Assembly (NCBI RefSeq): GCF_001650875.1
Contig: NZ_LXYI01000029.1
Coordinates: 25,356-89,355, forward strand
DNA: 64,000 nt
Direction of reading: 5' to 3'
DNA from: Sulfitobacter sp. EhC04
GTDB lineage: Bacteria > Pseudomonadota > Alphaproteobacteria > Rhodobacterales > Rhodobacteraceae
Part shown: piece by piece, positions 51,386-60,803 of the stretch
Position numbering within the stretch: position 1 is the stretch's first letter
Layout of the letters: each line of letters opens with the position of its first letter
The notes under the pieces: model-generated
What the model saw: only the letters and a program-made list of their open reading frames with translations
Told to the model about the DNA's origin: nothing
The model's database searches: none
Position numbers and translations under genes: made by a program

Positions 51386-52372
51386 GTGACCGCGACACGC
51401 CTGCCAAATGATCTGTTTCCCCCGGTGTTCCTGGCCCCCATGGCCGGAATCACCGATTTGCCCTACCGCAGGCTGGTGGCGCGCTTTGGCGCGGGGCTGG
51501 TCGTGTCAGAGATGGTTGCCAGCCAGGAATTGCTGTCGCGCCGCCCCGGCACCCGCGAAAAGGCCGAACTGGGCCTTGGCGTCGAAGGCACCGCCGTGCA
51601 GATCGCGGGCCGCGAGGCGGCACCGATGGCAGAGGCCGCGCGCATGATCGCGGGGCAGGGCGCGCGGATCATCGACATCAACATGGGCTGCCCGGCCAAG
51701 AAGGTGACGCAGGGGGCATCCGGCTCCGCCCTGATGAAAACCCCGGATCACGCCCTGCGTCTGATCGAGGCGGTGGTGGAGGCCGTGGATGTGCCGGTCA
51801 CGCTCAAGACCCGGCTGGGCTGGGACGATGAGATGCTGAACGCCCCGGACATCGCGCGGCGGGCAGAGGCGGCAGGTATCCGCATGATCACCATTCATGG
51901 CCGCACCCGCTGCCAGTTCTACAAGGGGCGGGCCAATTGGCGGGCCATCGCGCGGGTCAAGGGCGCGGTGGATATCCCGGTGATCGCAAATGGGGACATC
52001 ACCAGCACCCGCGCCGCGCGCACGGCGCTGGACCATTCCGGCGCAGATGGCGTGATGGTCGGGCGCGGGGCGCAGGGGCGGCCCTGGCTGCTGGCGCAGA
52101 TCTCACACGCGCTTTACGGCACACCGGACCCCCAGGTGCCGCAGGGCCGCGACTTTGCCGATATGGTGGAAGATCATTATGAGGCGATGCTTGGCTTTTA
52201 CGGTGTCGAACTGGGCGCAAGGGTCGCCCGCAAGCATCTTGGCTGGTACATGGATACTGCGGGTACCCCGGCGGAACTGCGCCGCGCGGTGCTGACCGGG
52301 GCCACAGCGGCCCGGACCGTCGCGCTGCTGCGCGAGGCGATGATCCCTGACCGCGCATTGGTGGCCGCATGA
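51386..52372 (+). CDS. dusB: tRNA-dihydrouridine synthase DusB (NifR3)
   Basis: 328-residue flavoenzyme that reduces uridine in the tRNA D-loop. Blocks: LAPMAGITDLPYRRLVARFGAGLVVSEM, IIDINMGCPAKKVTQGASG, MITIHGRTRCQFYKGRANW and VIANGDI. The start is GTG 51386, with AAGGA eight bases upstream; the ATG two bases earlier is out of frame. It leads the nifR3-ntrB-ntrC operon known from Rhodobacter capsulatus, and its stop overlaps the ntrB ATG. Confidence 0.95.
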   Translation: MTATRLPNDLFPPVFLAPMAGITDLPYRRLVARFGAGLVVSEMVASQELLSRRPGTREKAELGLGVEGTAVQIAGREAAPMAEAARMIAGQGARIIDINMGCPAKKVTQGASGSALMKTPDHALRLIEAVVEAVDVPVTLKTRLGWDDEMLNAPDIARRAEAAGIRMITIHGRTRCQFYKGRANWRAIARVKGAVDIPVIANGDITSTRAARTALDHSGADGVMVGRGAQGRPWLLAQISHALYGTPDPQVPQGRDFADMVEDHYEAMLGFYGVELGARVARKHLGWYMDTAGTPAELRRAVLTGATAARTVALLREAMIPDRALVAA

Positions 52373-53442
52373 GCATGGATCACCAGATATGGGCCTCTCT
52401 GCCGATCCCCAGCTTCGTGATCGCGCCGGACAACAGCATCGACGCGATGAACCCCGCTGCCGAAGGTTTTCTCAACGCTTCCGCCAAACATGTGGAGGGC
52501 AGCCCGGTCTGGGACATGATCGCGGTCGATGACCCGCTGGAGGAAGCCTTCGAGCGCGCGCGCGACAGTGATACGCCGCTGTTTGTCAATGACATCGACG
52601 TCGGCTCCGGTCAGCGCGCGCCGCTGAAATCCTCGCTCCAGATTGCGCCGCTGTCGGGGCGCGCGGGCTATATGCTGATGATGATCAGCCCGCGCGAACT
52701 GGCCGGGCGCATGACGCAGAGCCATTCGGTCAAATCCGCCGCGAAATCGGCCATCGGCATGGCCGAAATGCTGGCGCATGAGATCAAGAACCCGCTGGCG
52801 GGCATCACCGGGGCGGCGCAGCTGCTGTCGATGAACCTCAATGCGGACGAGCTGGAGCTGACCGACCTGATCGTCGCGGAAAGCCGCCGCATCGTGAAAC
52901 TGCTGGAACAGGTGGAGCAGTTTGGCAATCTGAGCGAGCCGGTGCGCAAGCCGGTGAACCTGCATGACGTGCTGGACCGTGCCCGGCGCTCGGCGCTGCT
53001 GGGCTTTGGCGCGCAGATGAAGATCATTGAGGATTACGACCCCTCGCTGCCGCATGCGCTGGGGGACAAGGATCAGTTGCTGCAAGTGGTGCTGAACCTG
53101 CTCAAGAACGCCTCCGAAGCCGCCGGAGAGGGCGGCGGCACGATCCGTCTGCACACCTATTTCGAACATTCCTTCCGCCTGCGCCGCGCGGATGGCACCG
53201 GCCAGTCGCTGCCCTTGCAGATCGAGGTGATCGACGACGGACCGGGCCTGCCCGAACACATCAAATCGGTGATCTTCGATCCCTTCGTCTCCGGCCGCGA
53301 GAACGGCACCGGGCTTGGGCTGGCGCTGGTGTCCAAGATCATTTCCGAACACGACGGCTGGATCTCGGTGGACAGCACACCGGGCCGCACCGTCTTTCGC
53401 ATATCGTTATCCCGCGCCCCGGCGCAGCAAGAGGAGATATAA
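52369..53442 (+). CDS. ntrB: Nitrogen-regulation sensor kinase NtrB
   Basis: 357-residue cytoplasmic kinase. A PAS-like domain occupies ~1-115 (PIPSFVIAPDNSIDAMNPAAEGFLN). HisKA carries LAHEIKNPLAGITGAAQLL (His137) and the ATPase domain NLLKNASEAA, DDGPGLPEH and GTGLGLALV. It phosphorylates or dephosphorylates NtrC under PII control. Overlaps dusB by 4 bp; ntrC starts 4 bp after its stop. Confidence 0.94.
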   Translation: MSMDHQIWASLPIPSFVIAPDNSIDAMNPAAEGFLNASAKHVEGSPVWDMIAVDDPLEEAFERARDSDTPLFVNDIDVGSGQRAPLKSSLQIAPLSGRAGYMLMMISPRELAGRMTQSHSVKSAAKSAIGMAEMLAHEIKNPLAGITGAAQLLSMNLNADELELTDLIVAESRRIVKLLEQVEQFGNLSEPVRKPVNLHDVLDRARRSALLGFGAQMKIIEDYDPSLPHALGDKDQLLQVVLNLLKNASEAAGEGGGTIRLHTYFEHSFRLRRADGTGQSLPLQIEVIDDGPGLPEHIKSVIFDPFVSGRENGTGLGLALVSKIISEHDGWISVDSTPGRTVFRISLSRAPAQQEEI

Positions 53443-53445
53443 GAC

Positions 53446-54819
53446 ATGGATGGTACTGTATTGGTCGCTGACGACGACCGCACGATCCGCACCGTGCTGA
53501 CACAGGCCCTGACCCGCGCGGGATGCAAGGTGCATGCCACCTCAAGCCTGACGACGCTGATGCGCTGGGTCGGTGAGGGCAAGGGCGACGTGGTGATCAC
53601 GGATGTTGCCATGCCCGATGGCAACGGGTTGGAAATGCTGCCGAAAATCTCTCAGGACAGGCCGGATATGCCGGTGATCGTGATTTCGGCCCAGAACACC
53701 ATCATGACCGCGATCAAGGCGGCGGAGGCGGAAGCCTTTGACTACCTGCCGAAACCCTTCGATCTGCCCGATCTGATGAAACGGACCGCCCGCGCGCTGG
53801 ACCGGCAGGGTGCGACACGCGCAGCCCCGGCCGGCAAGACCGGAACAGAGGAACGCGACGACCTGCCGCTGGTGGGGCGCACCCCGGTGATGCAGGCGCT
53901 GTACCGTCTGGTGGCACGGGTGATGAACACCGACCTTCCGGTGCTGATCTGGGGCGAAAGCGGCACCGGCAAGTCACTGATCGGGAAGGCCATTCACGAC
54001 TTTTCCGACCGCCGTTCCTTGCCCTTTGTCACCGTGACGGGTGCTGAGCTTCAGGACCTTGAAGGGCCTGCGCGCGTGCTGGCGCGGGTGCGAGGCGGCA
54101 CCTTGCTGATCGACGAGATCGCGGATATCGACCACGAGATTCAGGCCCGTATCGCGCGGATGATGGACGCGCCCGGTGAACATACACCGCGATTCCTGGC
54201 CACCAGCCAATCCGATCTTGCCGCCGCGATGAAGGCGGGCACGCTGCGGCGTGACCTGTATTACCGGCTGTCCGGTGCCACCCTACATGTGCCTGCGTTG
54301 CGCGACCGGGTCGAGGACATCGACCTGCTGGCAGCGCATTTTCTGGAAAAGGCCGACGGGTCGGTTTCCACCCTGCCGCGCAACCTGTCCGAAGGGGCCT
54401 CCAAGGTCTTTGCCAATTACCCCTGGCCCGGCAACGTGCGGCAGTTGGAACATGCGATGCGTCAGCTTGCCCTGACCAGCCGCGCCGCCGAAATCTCGCA
54501 GGCCGAGGCTGAACAGGTGCTGGGGGCGCAGCCCTCGCCGGAACCGCTGAGCACCCAGGCCAATACCGAACGGTTGGGGCAAAGTGTGGAACGTCATTTG
54601 CGGCGCTACTTTGACCAGCATGGCGCGATTTTGCCGCCGCCGGGGCTTTATGCCCGAATCCTGCGCGAGGTGGAGGCCCCGTTGATCGAGATTGCGCTGG
54701 CGGCGACCTCGGGGAATCAGGCGAAATGCGCCGATTTGCTGGGAATCAACCGAAATACCCTGCGCAAGAAAATCACCGACCTCGATATTGAGGTGACACG
54801 GGGGCGCAAAATGATGTAA
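53446..54819 (+). CDS. ntrC: Nitrogen-regulation response regulator NtrC without GAFTGA
   Basis: 457 residues: receiver (Asp53 in [11 protein letters not shown]), AAA+ domain ([11 protein letters not shown]; Walker [10 protein letters not shown]; arginine-finger region [11 protein letters not shown]) and a Fis-type helix-turn-helix ([19 protein letters not shown]). Between Walker A and Walker B the loop [22 protein letters not shown] is shortened and GAFTGA is absent. R. capsulatus NtrC also lacks this motif and activates with the housekeeping sigma factor, so this is probably the same type. Follows ntrB directly. Confidence 0.94.
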   Translation: MDGTVLVADDDRTIRTVLTQALTRAGCKVHATSSLTTLMRWVGEGKGDVVITDVAMPDGNGLEMLPKISQDRPDMPVIVISAQNTIMTAIKAAEAEAFDYLPKPFDLPDLMKRTARALDRQGATRAAPAGKTGTEERDDLPLVGRTPVMQALYRLVARVMNTDLPVLIWGESGTGKSLIGKAIHDFSDRRSLPFVTVTGAELQDLEGPARVLARVRGGTLLIDEIADIDHEIQARIARMMDAPGEHTPRFLATSQSDLAAAMKAGTLRRDLYYRLSGATLHVPALRDRVEDIDLLAAHFLEKADGSVSTLPRNLSEGASKVFANYPWPGNVRQLEHAMRQLALTSRAAEISQAEAEQVLGAQPSPEPLSTQANTERLGQSVERHLRRYFDQHGAILPPPGLYARILREVEAPLIEIALAATSGNQAKCADLLGINRNTLRKKITDLDIEVTRGRKMM

Positions 54820-54931
54820 AACCGCCACATAACCGTGGCCATCGTGTCTCAGCTTTGGGTTGAATGCGATCAGGACCACATAATATGGCGGTTGATGCAC
54901 CCGTGCATCACATCATCGGCGAGGATAACGG

Positions 54932-57178
54932 GTGGCATCCCGGTCACGCAGGATCACGTTGGAAACTCTGGGCCGTCTGCGGCGCGTCAAACGCGTGCGC
55001 AATCTTGCGACCCTGGGACTTGTGGTGCTGGGACCGGTGTTGGCCATGGCCACCTACCTGATTCTCGGGCCGTTGGGGCAGGGGGCCAATACCCCCAGCC
55101 TGCGCCTGATCCTGCTGACAGACCTGGTCTATGTCCTGCTGATCGCGGCACTTGTGCTGAGCCAGGTGGCGCGGCTGGTCGCGGCGCGGCGGGCCAAATC
55201 CGCCGGATCACGGCTGCACCTGCGCCTGACCGGGGTGTTTGCGCTGATGGCCCTGATCCCCACGGTCAGCGTGGCGGTCTTTGCGGGGCTTACGGTCAAT
55301 GTGGGGCTGGAGGGCTGGTTTTCGGACCGGGTCCGGTCGGTTGTGGAGAACTCTCTGACCGCCGCGCAGGCCTATGAGAACGAACAGCGCGAGGGCCTGC
55401 GGGAGGACGCGGTGGCGCTGGCGCGGTTCATTGACCAGAACAGCGGCGCAGGGCGGGTGCTGACCGACCGGCAGCTTTTGACCGAAGGGCAGCGGCAATC
55501 CCAGCGGGGGTTGCGCGAGGCCTATCTGATTGACGGCACCGGCCAGATCCGGGCGCGGGGTGCGCGGTCTTACCTGTTCAATTTCGAAGAGCCGGGTGCC
55601 GCGCAGATCGAGGAATCGCGTGCCGCCGACGTTCTGGTGATCGAGGATTGGCCCACCAATGAATTCCGCGCCCTGGTGCCGTTGCAGGGGGCGGTGGACC
55701 GATACCTTTATGTCAGCCGGGATGTCGATGGCGATATCCTGTCGCTGCTGGATGAAACCCAGGAAACCGCCCGGCTTTATCAGCAGTTGGAGAAAGACCG
55801 GGGCAGGCTGCTGTTTGAGTTCGGCCTGCTTTATGTCGGCTTTGCCGTGATCCTGATTCTGGCGGCGGTCTGGCTGGGATTGTGGTTTGCCGAACGGCTG
55901 TCCGGGCCGGTGGGGCGGCTGACCGGGGCGGCGCAGCAGGTTGGCGCGGGCGATCTGAACGTGCAGGTGCGCGAAGAGGACGGCGATGATGAAATTGCCA
56001 TGCTGGGCCGGTACTTCAACCAGATGACCACCCAGTTGCGGGGCCAGCGCGAGACTCTGCTGGACAACAACCGCCAGATCGAACGCCGCAGGCGGCTGTT
56101 CGATTCCGTGCTGTCGTCGGTCACCTCGGGGGTGGTGGGGCTGGACCCCGAAGGCAAGGTCACCTTCGTCAACCGCTCTGCCATGCGCCTGCTGGACTGG
56201 ACCGAGGAACAGCAGTCGCTGTCGCTGACGGTTGCGGTGCCGGAATTCGGACCGCTGTTCGAGACACTGTCGGGCAGCGGCGGCGAGGCCGCGACCGGCG
56301 AGGTCAAGGTGTCCCGGCAGGGCGCGATGGAGAACCTGCTGGTGCGCATGGCCACCCGTCGCAGCGACAACGGCAGGCTTGAGGGCTATGTGGTTGCCTT
56401 TGATGACGTGACCGACCTGGTCAGCGCACAGCGCATGGCCGCCTGGGGCGACGTGGCGCGGCGCATCGCACATGAGATCAAGAACCCGCTGACCCCGATC
56501 CAGCTGTCGGCCGAGCGGATCAGGCGCAAGTTCGGGGCGCAGATGCAGGGCGAGGATGCCGAGAAACTGGACCAGATGACCGGCGTGATCATCCGCCAGA
56601 CCGGGGACCTGCGGCGCATCGTTGACGAATTCTCCAAATTTGCCCGGATGCCGGAGCCGCAAACCGCGCAGGAGGATCTGTGCCAGCTTCTGCGGGACGC
56701 GGTGTTCCTGCAACAGGCGGGCCAGCCCGATGTCCGGATCGGTGCCCATCTGCCGGATCATCCCGTCCTGTCCCAGGTCGATGCCACGATGATCTCGCAG
56801 GCGCTGACGAACCTGATCAAGAACGCGGGCGAAGCCATTGAAAGCCTGAAGGAAAAAGGCGCGCCGGACGGGCTTGTGCCGCAGATTTCCGTCACGATGG
56901 TGCCGGGTGAGACAACCACCCGCATCACCATTGCCGACAACGGCATCGGCCTGCCCGAAGACCGGGCAAGGCTGTTTGAACCCTATGTGACGACGCGCAG
57001 CGAGGGCACCGGCCTTGGCCTGCCCATCGTCAAGAAGATCATCGAGGAACATGGCGGCAGCCTGACCCTTGAAAATGCTCCCGTGTTCGAGGGGCAAAAC
57101 CACTTTGGCGCGATGGCGGTGATTACCCTGCCCATCGTGCCAACCCAGACCCCGGCCCAGATGGAGGAAACCGCATGA
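54932..57178 (+). CDS. ntrY: Membrane sensor kinase NtrY
   Basis: 748 residues. Three or four membrane helices lie in the first ~110 residues, then an extracytoplasmic stretch, another helix near 290-315, a HAMP domain, a PAS domain (VTSGVVGLDPEGKVTFVN) and HisKA with RIAHEIKNPLTPIQLSAERI (His514). The ATPase domain has NLIKNAGEAI and GTGLGLPIV. GTG 54932 is used, with GAGGA six bases upstream. A possible own promoter, TTGAAT (54860) and TAATAT (54881), lies in the 112-bp gap after ntrC. Its stop overlaps ntrX. Confidence 0.93.
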   Translation: MASRSRRITLETLGRLRRVKRVRNLATLGLVVLGPVLAMATYLILGPLGQGANTPSLRLILLTDLVYVLLIAALVLSQVARLVAARRAKSAGSRLHLRLTGVFALMALIPTVSVAVFAGLTVNVGLEGWFSDRVRSVVENSLTAAQAYENEQREGLREDAVALARFIDQNSGAGRVLTDRQLLTEGQRQSQRGLREAYLIDGTGQIRARGARSYLFNFEEPGAAQIEESRAADVLVIEDWPTNEFRALVPLQGAVDRYLYVSRDVDGDILSLLDETQETARLYQQLEKDRGRLLFEFGLLYVGFAVILILAAVWLGLWFAERLSGPVGRLTGAAQQVGAGDLNVQVREEDGDDEIAMLGRYFNQMTTQLRGQRETLLDNNRQIERRRRLFDSVLSSVTSGVVGLDPEGKVTFVNRSAMRLLDWTEEQQSLSLTVAVPEFGPLFETLSGSGGEAATGEVKVSRQGAMENLLVRMATRRSDNGRLEGYVVAFDDVTDLVSAQRMAAWGDVARRIAHEIKNPLTPIQLSAERIRRKFGAQMQGEDAEKLDQMTGVIIRQTGDLRRIVDEFSKFARMPEPQTAQEDLCQLLRDAVFLQQAGQPDVRIGAHLPDHPVLSQVDATMISQALTNLIKNAGEAIESLKEKGAPDGLVPQISVTMVPGETTTRITIADNGIGLPEDRARLFEPYVTTRSEGTGLGLPIVKKIIEEHGGSLTLENAPVFEGQNHFGAMAVITLPIVPTQTPAQMEETA

Positions 57179-58587
57179 GTGATATTCTGATTGTTGACGA
57201 TGAGAGGGACATCCGTGAGTTGATTTCGGACATCCTGGAAGACGAAGGATATGCGACGCGGCTGGCAGGTGGATCGGACGAGGCGATGGCCGCGATCAAC
57301 ACCGAGCCACCGGCGCTGATGATCCTCGACATCTGGCTCAAGGACAGCCGGATGGATGGCATCGACATTCTCAAGACCGTGAAACGCGACAACCCGGATG
57401 TGCCGGTGGTGATCATCTCTGGCCATGGCAACATCGAGATCGCGGTGGCGGCGATCAAACAGGGGGCCTACGACTTTATCGAGAAGCCCTTCAACATCGA
57501 CCAGTTGCTGGTGGTGATCCGCCGGGCGATGGAAACCTCGCGCCTGCGCCGCGAGAACCAGACCCTCAAGCGCAAGGATATCGTGACCTCGGAGATGCTG
57601 GGCAATTCGGCGGCCTATCGGGCGCTGATCGGACAGCTGGACAAGGTGACCAAATCGAATGGCCGGGTGATGCTGAGCGGCCCTGCCGGATCGGGCAAGG
57701 AAATCGCGGCGCGCTATATCCACGCCCATTCCAGCCGGGCGCAGGCCCCCTTTGTCACCGTGAACTGCGCGGGCGTCGCCCCGGACCGGATGGAGGAGGT
57801 GCTGTTCGGCCGCGAAGGGGCAGACCGCGGGGTCGAGCCGGGGCTGCTGGAGCAGGCACATGGCGGCGTGATCTATTTCGACGAGGTGGCGGACATGCCG
57901 CTGGGCACCCAGTCCAAGATCCTGCGGGTGCTGGTCGACCAGCAATTCACCCGCGTGGGCGGCAATGACAAGGTGCGCGTGGACCTGCGGGTCATCTCAT
58001 CGACCAACCGCGACCTTGAGGCCGCGATCCGGGCCGAGACCTTTCGGCAGGAGTTGTATCACCGGCTGAACGTGGTGCCGATTGCGGTGCCTTCGCTGGA
58101 AGAGCGGCGCGAGGACATTCCGCTGCTGGCGGAACATTTCATCGCCGAATTCAACCGCAGCCAGGGGCTGCCGCAGCGCGCGCTCAGCGACGACGCGATT
58201 GCGCTGATGCAGACCATGGTCTGGCCCGGCAACGTGCGCCAGCTCAAGAACCTGGTGGAGCGGGTGCTGATCCTGGGAGAGGGCACCGGCCCGATAGAGG
58301 CGCGTGAACTGCCCGGCGAGGAAGAGCGCGGCGAAGACGATGGCCGGGTTGTGCTGTCCGGTGCGCTGGCGACCCTGCCGCTGCGCGAGGCCCGCGAGGC
58401 ATTCGAGCGGGAATACCTGCTGACCCAGATCAACCGCTTTGGCGGCAATATCTCGCGCACAGCGAATTTCGTCGGAATGGAACGCTCGGCACTTCACCGC
58501 AAGCTGAAGTCGCTGGGGGTGGTGACATCGGCCAAGTCCGGGGTGCGGGTTGCCCATGTGGACGAGGAGCAGGCGACGGTGGAGTGA
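57175..58587 (+). CDS. ntrX: Response regulator NtrX, GAFTGA-less
   Basis: 470 residues: receiver (Asp52 in MILDIWLKDS), AAA+ domain with Walker A GPAGSGKE and Walker B GVIYFDEVADMP, and a C-terminal Fis helix-turn-helix (GGNISRTANFVGMERSALHRKLKSLGV). The loop that should hold GAFTGA reads LFGREGADRGVEPGLLEQAHGG. Partner of NtrY; in related bacteria NtrYX links nitrogen metabolism, redox state and envelope functions. Its ATG overlaps the ntrY stop. Confidence 0.93.
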   Translation: MSDILIVDDERDIRELISDILEDEGYATRLAGGSDEAMAAINTEPPALMILDIWLKDSRMDGIDILKTVKRDNPDVPVVIISGHGNIEIAVAAIKQGAYDFIEKPFNIDQLLVVIRRAMETSRLRRENQTLKRKDIVTSEMLGNSAAYRALIGQLDKVTKSNGRVMLSGPAGSGKEIAARYIHAHSSRAQAPFVTVNCAGVAPDRMEEVLFGREGADRGVEPGLLEQAHGGVIYFDEVADMPLGTQSKILRVLVDQQFTRVGGNDKVRVDLRVISSTNRDLEAAIRAETFRQELYHRLNVVPIAVPSLEERREDIPLLAEHFIAEFNRSQGLPQRALSDDAIALMQTMVWPGNVRQLKNLVERVLILGEGTGPIEARELPGEEERGEDDGRVVLSGALATLPLREAREAFEREYLLTQINRFGGNISRTANFVGMERSALHRKLKSLGVVTSAKSGVRVAHVDEEQATVE

Positions 58588-58630
58588 TTTTGGGGGATGT
58601 CCGCCCTTGTTTCGGCTGGTGGCTGATGTT

Positions 58631-58782
58631 CGGACTGGGGCGCTGCCCCAGACCCCGGGAATATTTACAGCGTCCCGCCTTTAACCTGATACACTCCGTA
58701 TCGCCGATGTCCCGAGAGCGCGAAGCGCGGCAGGGTATCGGCGATTCAAGTTTAAGGCGGGGCGCTTTAGAGCCAAAAAGAA
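58631..58782. repeat. GGGAATATTT...GCCAAAAAG repeat, copy 3, interrupted
   Basis: The left part (hairpin GGGGCGCTGCCCC then AGACCCCGGGAATATTTA, 58637-58667) and right part (GAGCCAAAAAGAAC, 58770-58783) are the two halves of the repeat seen intact at 37471-37518. The gap between them is exactly one copy of the 99-bp palindromic repeat plus TTA. Confidence 0.8.
58668..58766 (+). mobile_element. Palindromic 99-bp repeat, copy 2, inserted in another repeat
   Basis: It begins CAGCGTCCCGCCTTTAA and ends AAGGCGGGGCGCT. TTA lies on each side (58665-58667 and 58767-58769), consistent with a 3-bp target duplication. Removing the element and one TTA restores GGGAATATTTAGAGCCAAAA. This is direct evidence that the repeat has moved as a unit. 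Confidence 0.8.
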
Positions 58783-58821
58783 CAGCGGGTATGTGACAGG
58801 CTGCAGGTCCTTGCGCGCGGA

Positions 58822-59295
58822 TCAGCCGCGGTTGACGATCTGGAAACTGCCGTCGCGGTTGCGGATGGCGCAGGCCTCGGGCCCAAGGGCGGGCAGTACC
58901 TTGGTGGCCGCAGGCGGCGCGGCACGCGCCACGTTGTCAGGGCAGGGCGGGATCGACACCGGCGCATAGCCCTTGTCGGCCATACATTGCTGTTCGACAC
59001 GTTTGCGCAGGCCATCGTTGGGATCAAAGCTGATGGTCTCGCCGGGGATGTAATAGCCCGGCACCACTGTGCAATTGCCCGCCGAATCGCAGCGCCTGCG
59101 CGGCGGAATGAATTCGGGTGGAAGCCGTCTGATCTGCGTGCTGGGGGGCACATCGCGCAGCGCTGCGACCTGACAGGCGTTTGTATCGCGGTTCAGCCGC
59201 TCGACCGCCACGCCGGGCTTGTAATAGGTCGTCAGCGGGGCGCAGCCCGCCGCCAGCCCCAGACCGAATATCGCTGCCATCCGAATGCGTTTCAT
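58822..59295 (-). CDS. Lipoprotein of unknown function
   Basis: 157 residues with lipoprotein signal MKRIRMAAIFGLGLAAGC (Cys18). The mature protein contains six further cysteines in short-spaced positions (NACQVAAL, RRCDSAGNCTVV, QQCMADKG, PPCPDN, EACAIRN), suggesting disulfides. Segments such as TTYYKPGVAVERLNRDTNACQVAALRDVP recall a conserved rhodobacterial lipoprotein family. ATG 59295 starts the signal peptide. Divergent from trkA. Function unknown. Confidence 0.7.
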   Translation of the reverse strand: MKRIRMAAIFGLGLAAGCAPLTTYYKPGVAVERLNRDTNACQVAALRDVPPSTQIRRLPPEFIPPRRRCDSAGNCTVVPGYYIPGETISFDPNDGLRKRVEQQCMADKGYAPVSIPPCPDNVARAAPPAATKVLPALGPEACAIRNRDGSFQIVNRG

Positions 59296-59423
59296 GCAAC
59301 CATTCTGCACCGGGCGCGGGGCAAAGGCAATTGCCGCCCCTTGCCAAGCTTTGCATCATGCCCTCTAACCGGGGCAGGATGCGCAAGGGCGTCGGCACGC
59401 GGGGCAACAGGTAGGGATGCGCC

Positions 59424-60800
59424 ATGAAAGTGATCATTTGCGGCGCGGGACAGGTCGGCTGGCAGATTGCCCGCCACCTCAGCGGCGAACGGAACGACGT
59501 GACGGTGGTGGACAGCAATGCCGACCTGATCCGGCGGGCCACCGATACGCTTGACGTGCAGGGCATCGCGGGATTCGCAAGCTATCCCGATGTGCTGGAC
59601 CGGGCCGGGGCGCGCGATGCCGAGATGATCATCGCTGCAACCCATTCGGACGAGGTCAACATGGTGACCTGCCAGGTTGCCCATTCGGTTTTCGGCATCA
59701 ACCGCAAGATCGCGCGGCTGCGCTCGCAAAGCTATCTGGATGCGATCTATTCCGACCTTTACCGGCGCGATCACATGCCCATCGACGTGGTGATCAGCCC
59801 CGAGAAGGAAGTCGCCGCCGCAGCACTTCAACGCCTCTCGGCCCCCGCCGCCTTTGACACCGAGGTGTTCATGGACGGCAAGGCGCATCTGCTGGGCATC
59901 ACCATTGATCAGGACTGTCCGGTGGTGAACACGCCGCTGCGCCAGTTGACGGATCTGTTCTCTACCCTGCGGGCGGTGGTTGTCGGGGTGCGCCGGGACG
60001 GCACGCTGTTTGCGCCGGAATCGGCGGATCAGCTGTTTGTGGGCGATGACACTTATGTATTCTGTCATCACGAGGATATTTCCCGCACCATGGAAATCTT
60101 TGGCAAGCGCACCTCCAAGCAGGAGCGCATCGTGCTTGTGGGCGGCGGCAATGTGGGGCTGACCGTGGCCCAGCATCTGGAAAGTGGTGCCAGCCGGATG
60201 CGCACCAAGATGATCGAGAAGAACCGCAAATGCGCCGAACGGGCCGCCGAGGCACTGGAGCGGACCATCGTGCTGAACGGCGATGGTCTGGACGCGGCCT
60301 TGCTGGCGGAGGCGGGTATCAGCCGGGCCGATGCGATGCTGGCGGTGACCGACGATGACAAGACCAACATGCTGTCCTGCGTGCGCGCCAAGGCCGAGGG
60401 CTGCCCCTTTACCATCGCGCTGATCAATGATCCCACGCTGGTGCCCCTGATGACGCCGCTGGGCATTGATGCCTATATCAACCCCCGCGCCACCACGGTC
60501 AGTTCGATCCTGCGCCATATCCGTCATGGCCGGGTGCGCGCGGTCTATTCCATCGGCGATGCCGAGGCCGAGGTGATCGAGGCGGAGGTGCTGTCGACCT
60601 CGCCGATTGCGGGGCGCACGGTGTCCGAGATTGAGTTTCCCGAAGGCGTGCTGGTGGGCATGTTGCGCAAGAACGGCAAGATCGTGCGCCCGCTTGCCAG
60701 CACCCGCATCGACGAAGGCGACACGATTGCGGTCTTTGCGCTGGCAGAGGACGTGCCCAAGGTCGAGCAGCTTCTGCAAGTTTCCATTGATTTTTTCTGA
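59424..60800 (+). CDS. trkA: Trk system potassium uptake protein TrkA
   Basis: 458-residue peripheral NAD-binding subunit of the Trk K+ channel. Two Rossmann/RCK_N domains begin MKVIICGAGQVGWQIARHL and VLVGGGNVGLTVAQHLE, each followed by an RCK_C domain (residues ~140-220 and ~370-455). It gates TrkH. trkH starts 3 bp after its stop. The position after ntrYX is the standard alphaproteobacterial arrangement. Confidence 0.96.
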   Translation: MKVIICGAGQVGWQIARHLSGERNDVTVVDSNADLIRRATDTLDVQGIAGFASYPDVLDRAGARDAEMIIAATHSDEVNMVTCQVAHSVFGINRKIARLRSQSYLDAIYSDLYRRDHMPIDVVISPEKEVAAAALQRLSAPAAFDTEVFMDGKAHLLGITIDQDCPVVNTPLRQLTDLFSTLRAVVVGVRRDGTLFAPESADQLFVGDDTYVFCHHEDISRTMEIFGKRTSKQERIVLVGGGNVGLTVAQHLESGASRMRTKMIEKNRKCAERAAEALERTIVLNGDGLDAALLAEAGISRADAMLAVTDDDKTNMLSCVRAKAEGCPFTIALINDPTLVPLMTPLGIDAYINPRATTVSSILRHIRHGRVRAVYSIGDAEAEVIEAEVLSTSPIAGRTVSEIEFPEGVLVGMLRKNGKIVRPLASTRIDEGDTIAVFALAEDVPKVEQLLQVSIDFF

Positions 60801-60803
60801 CCC

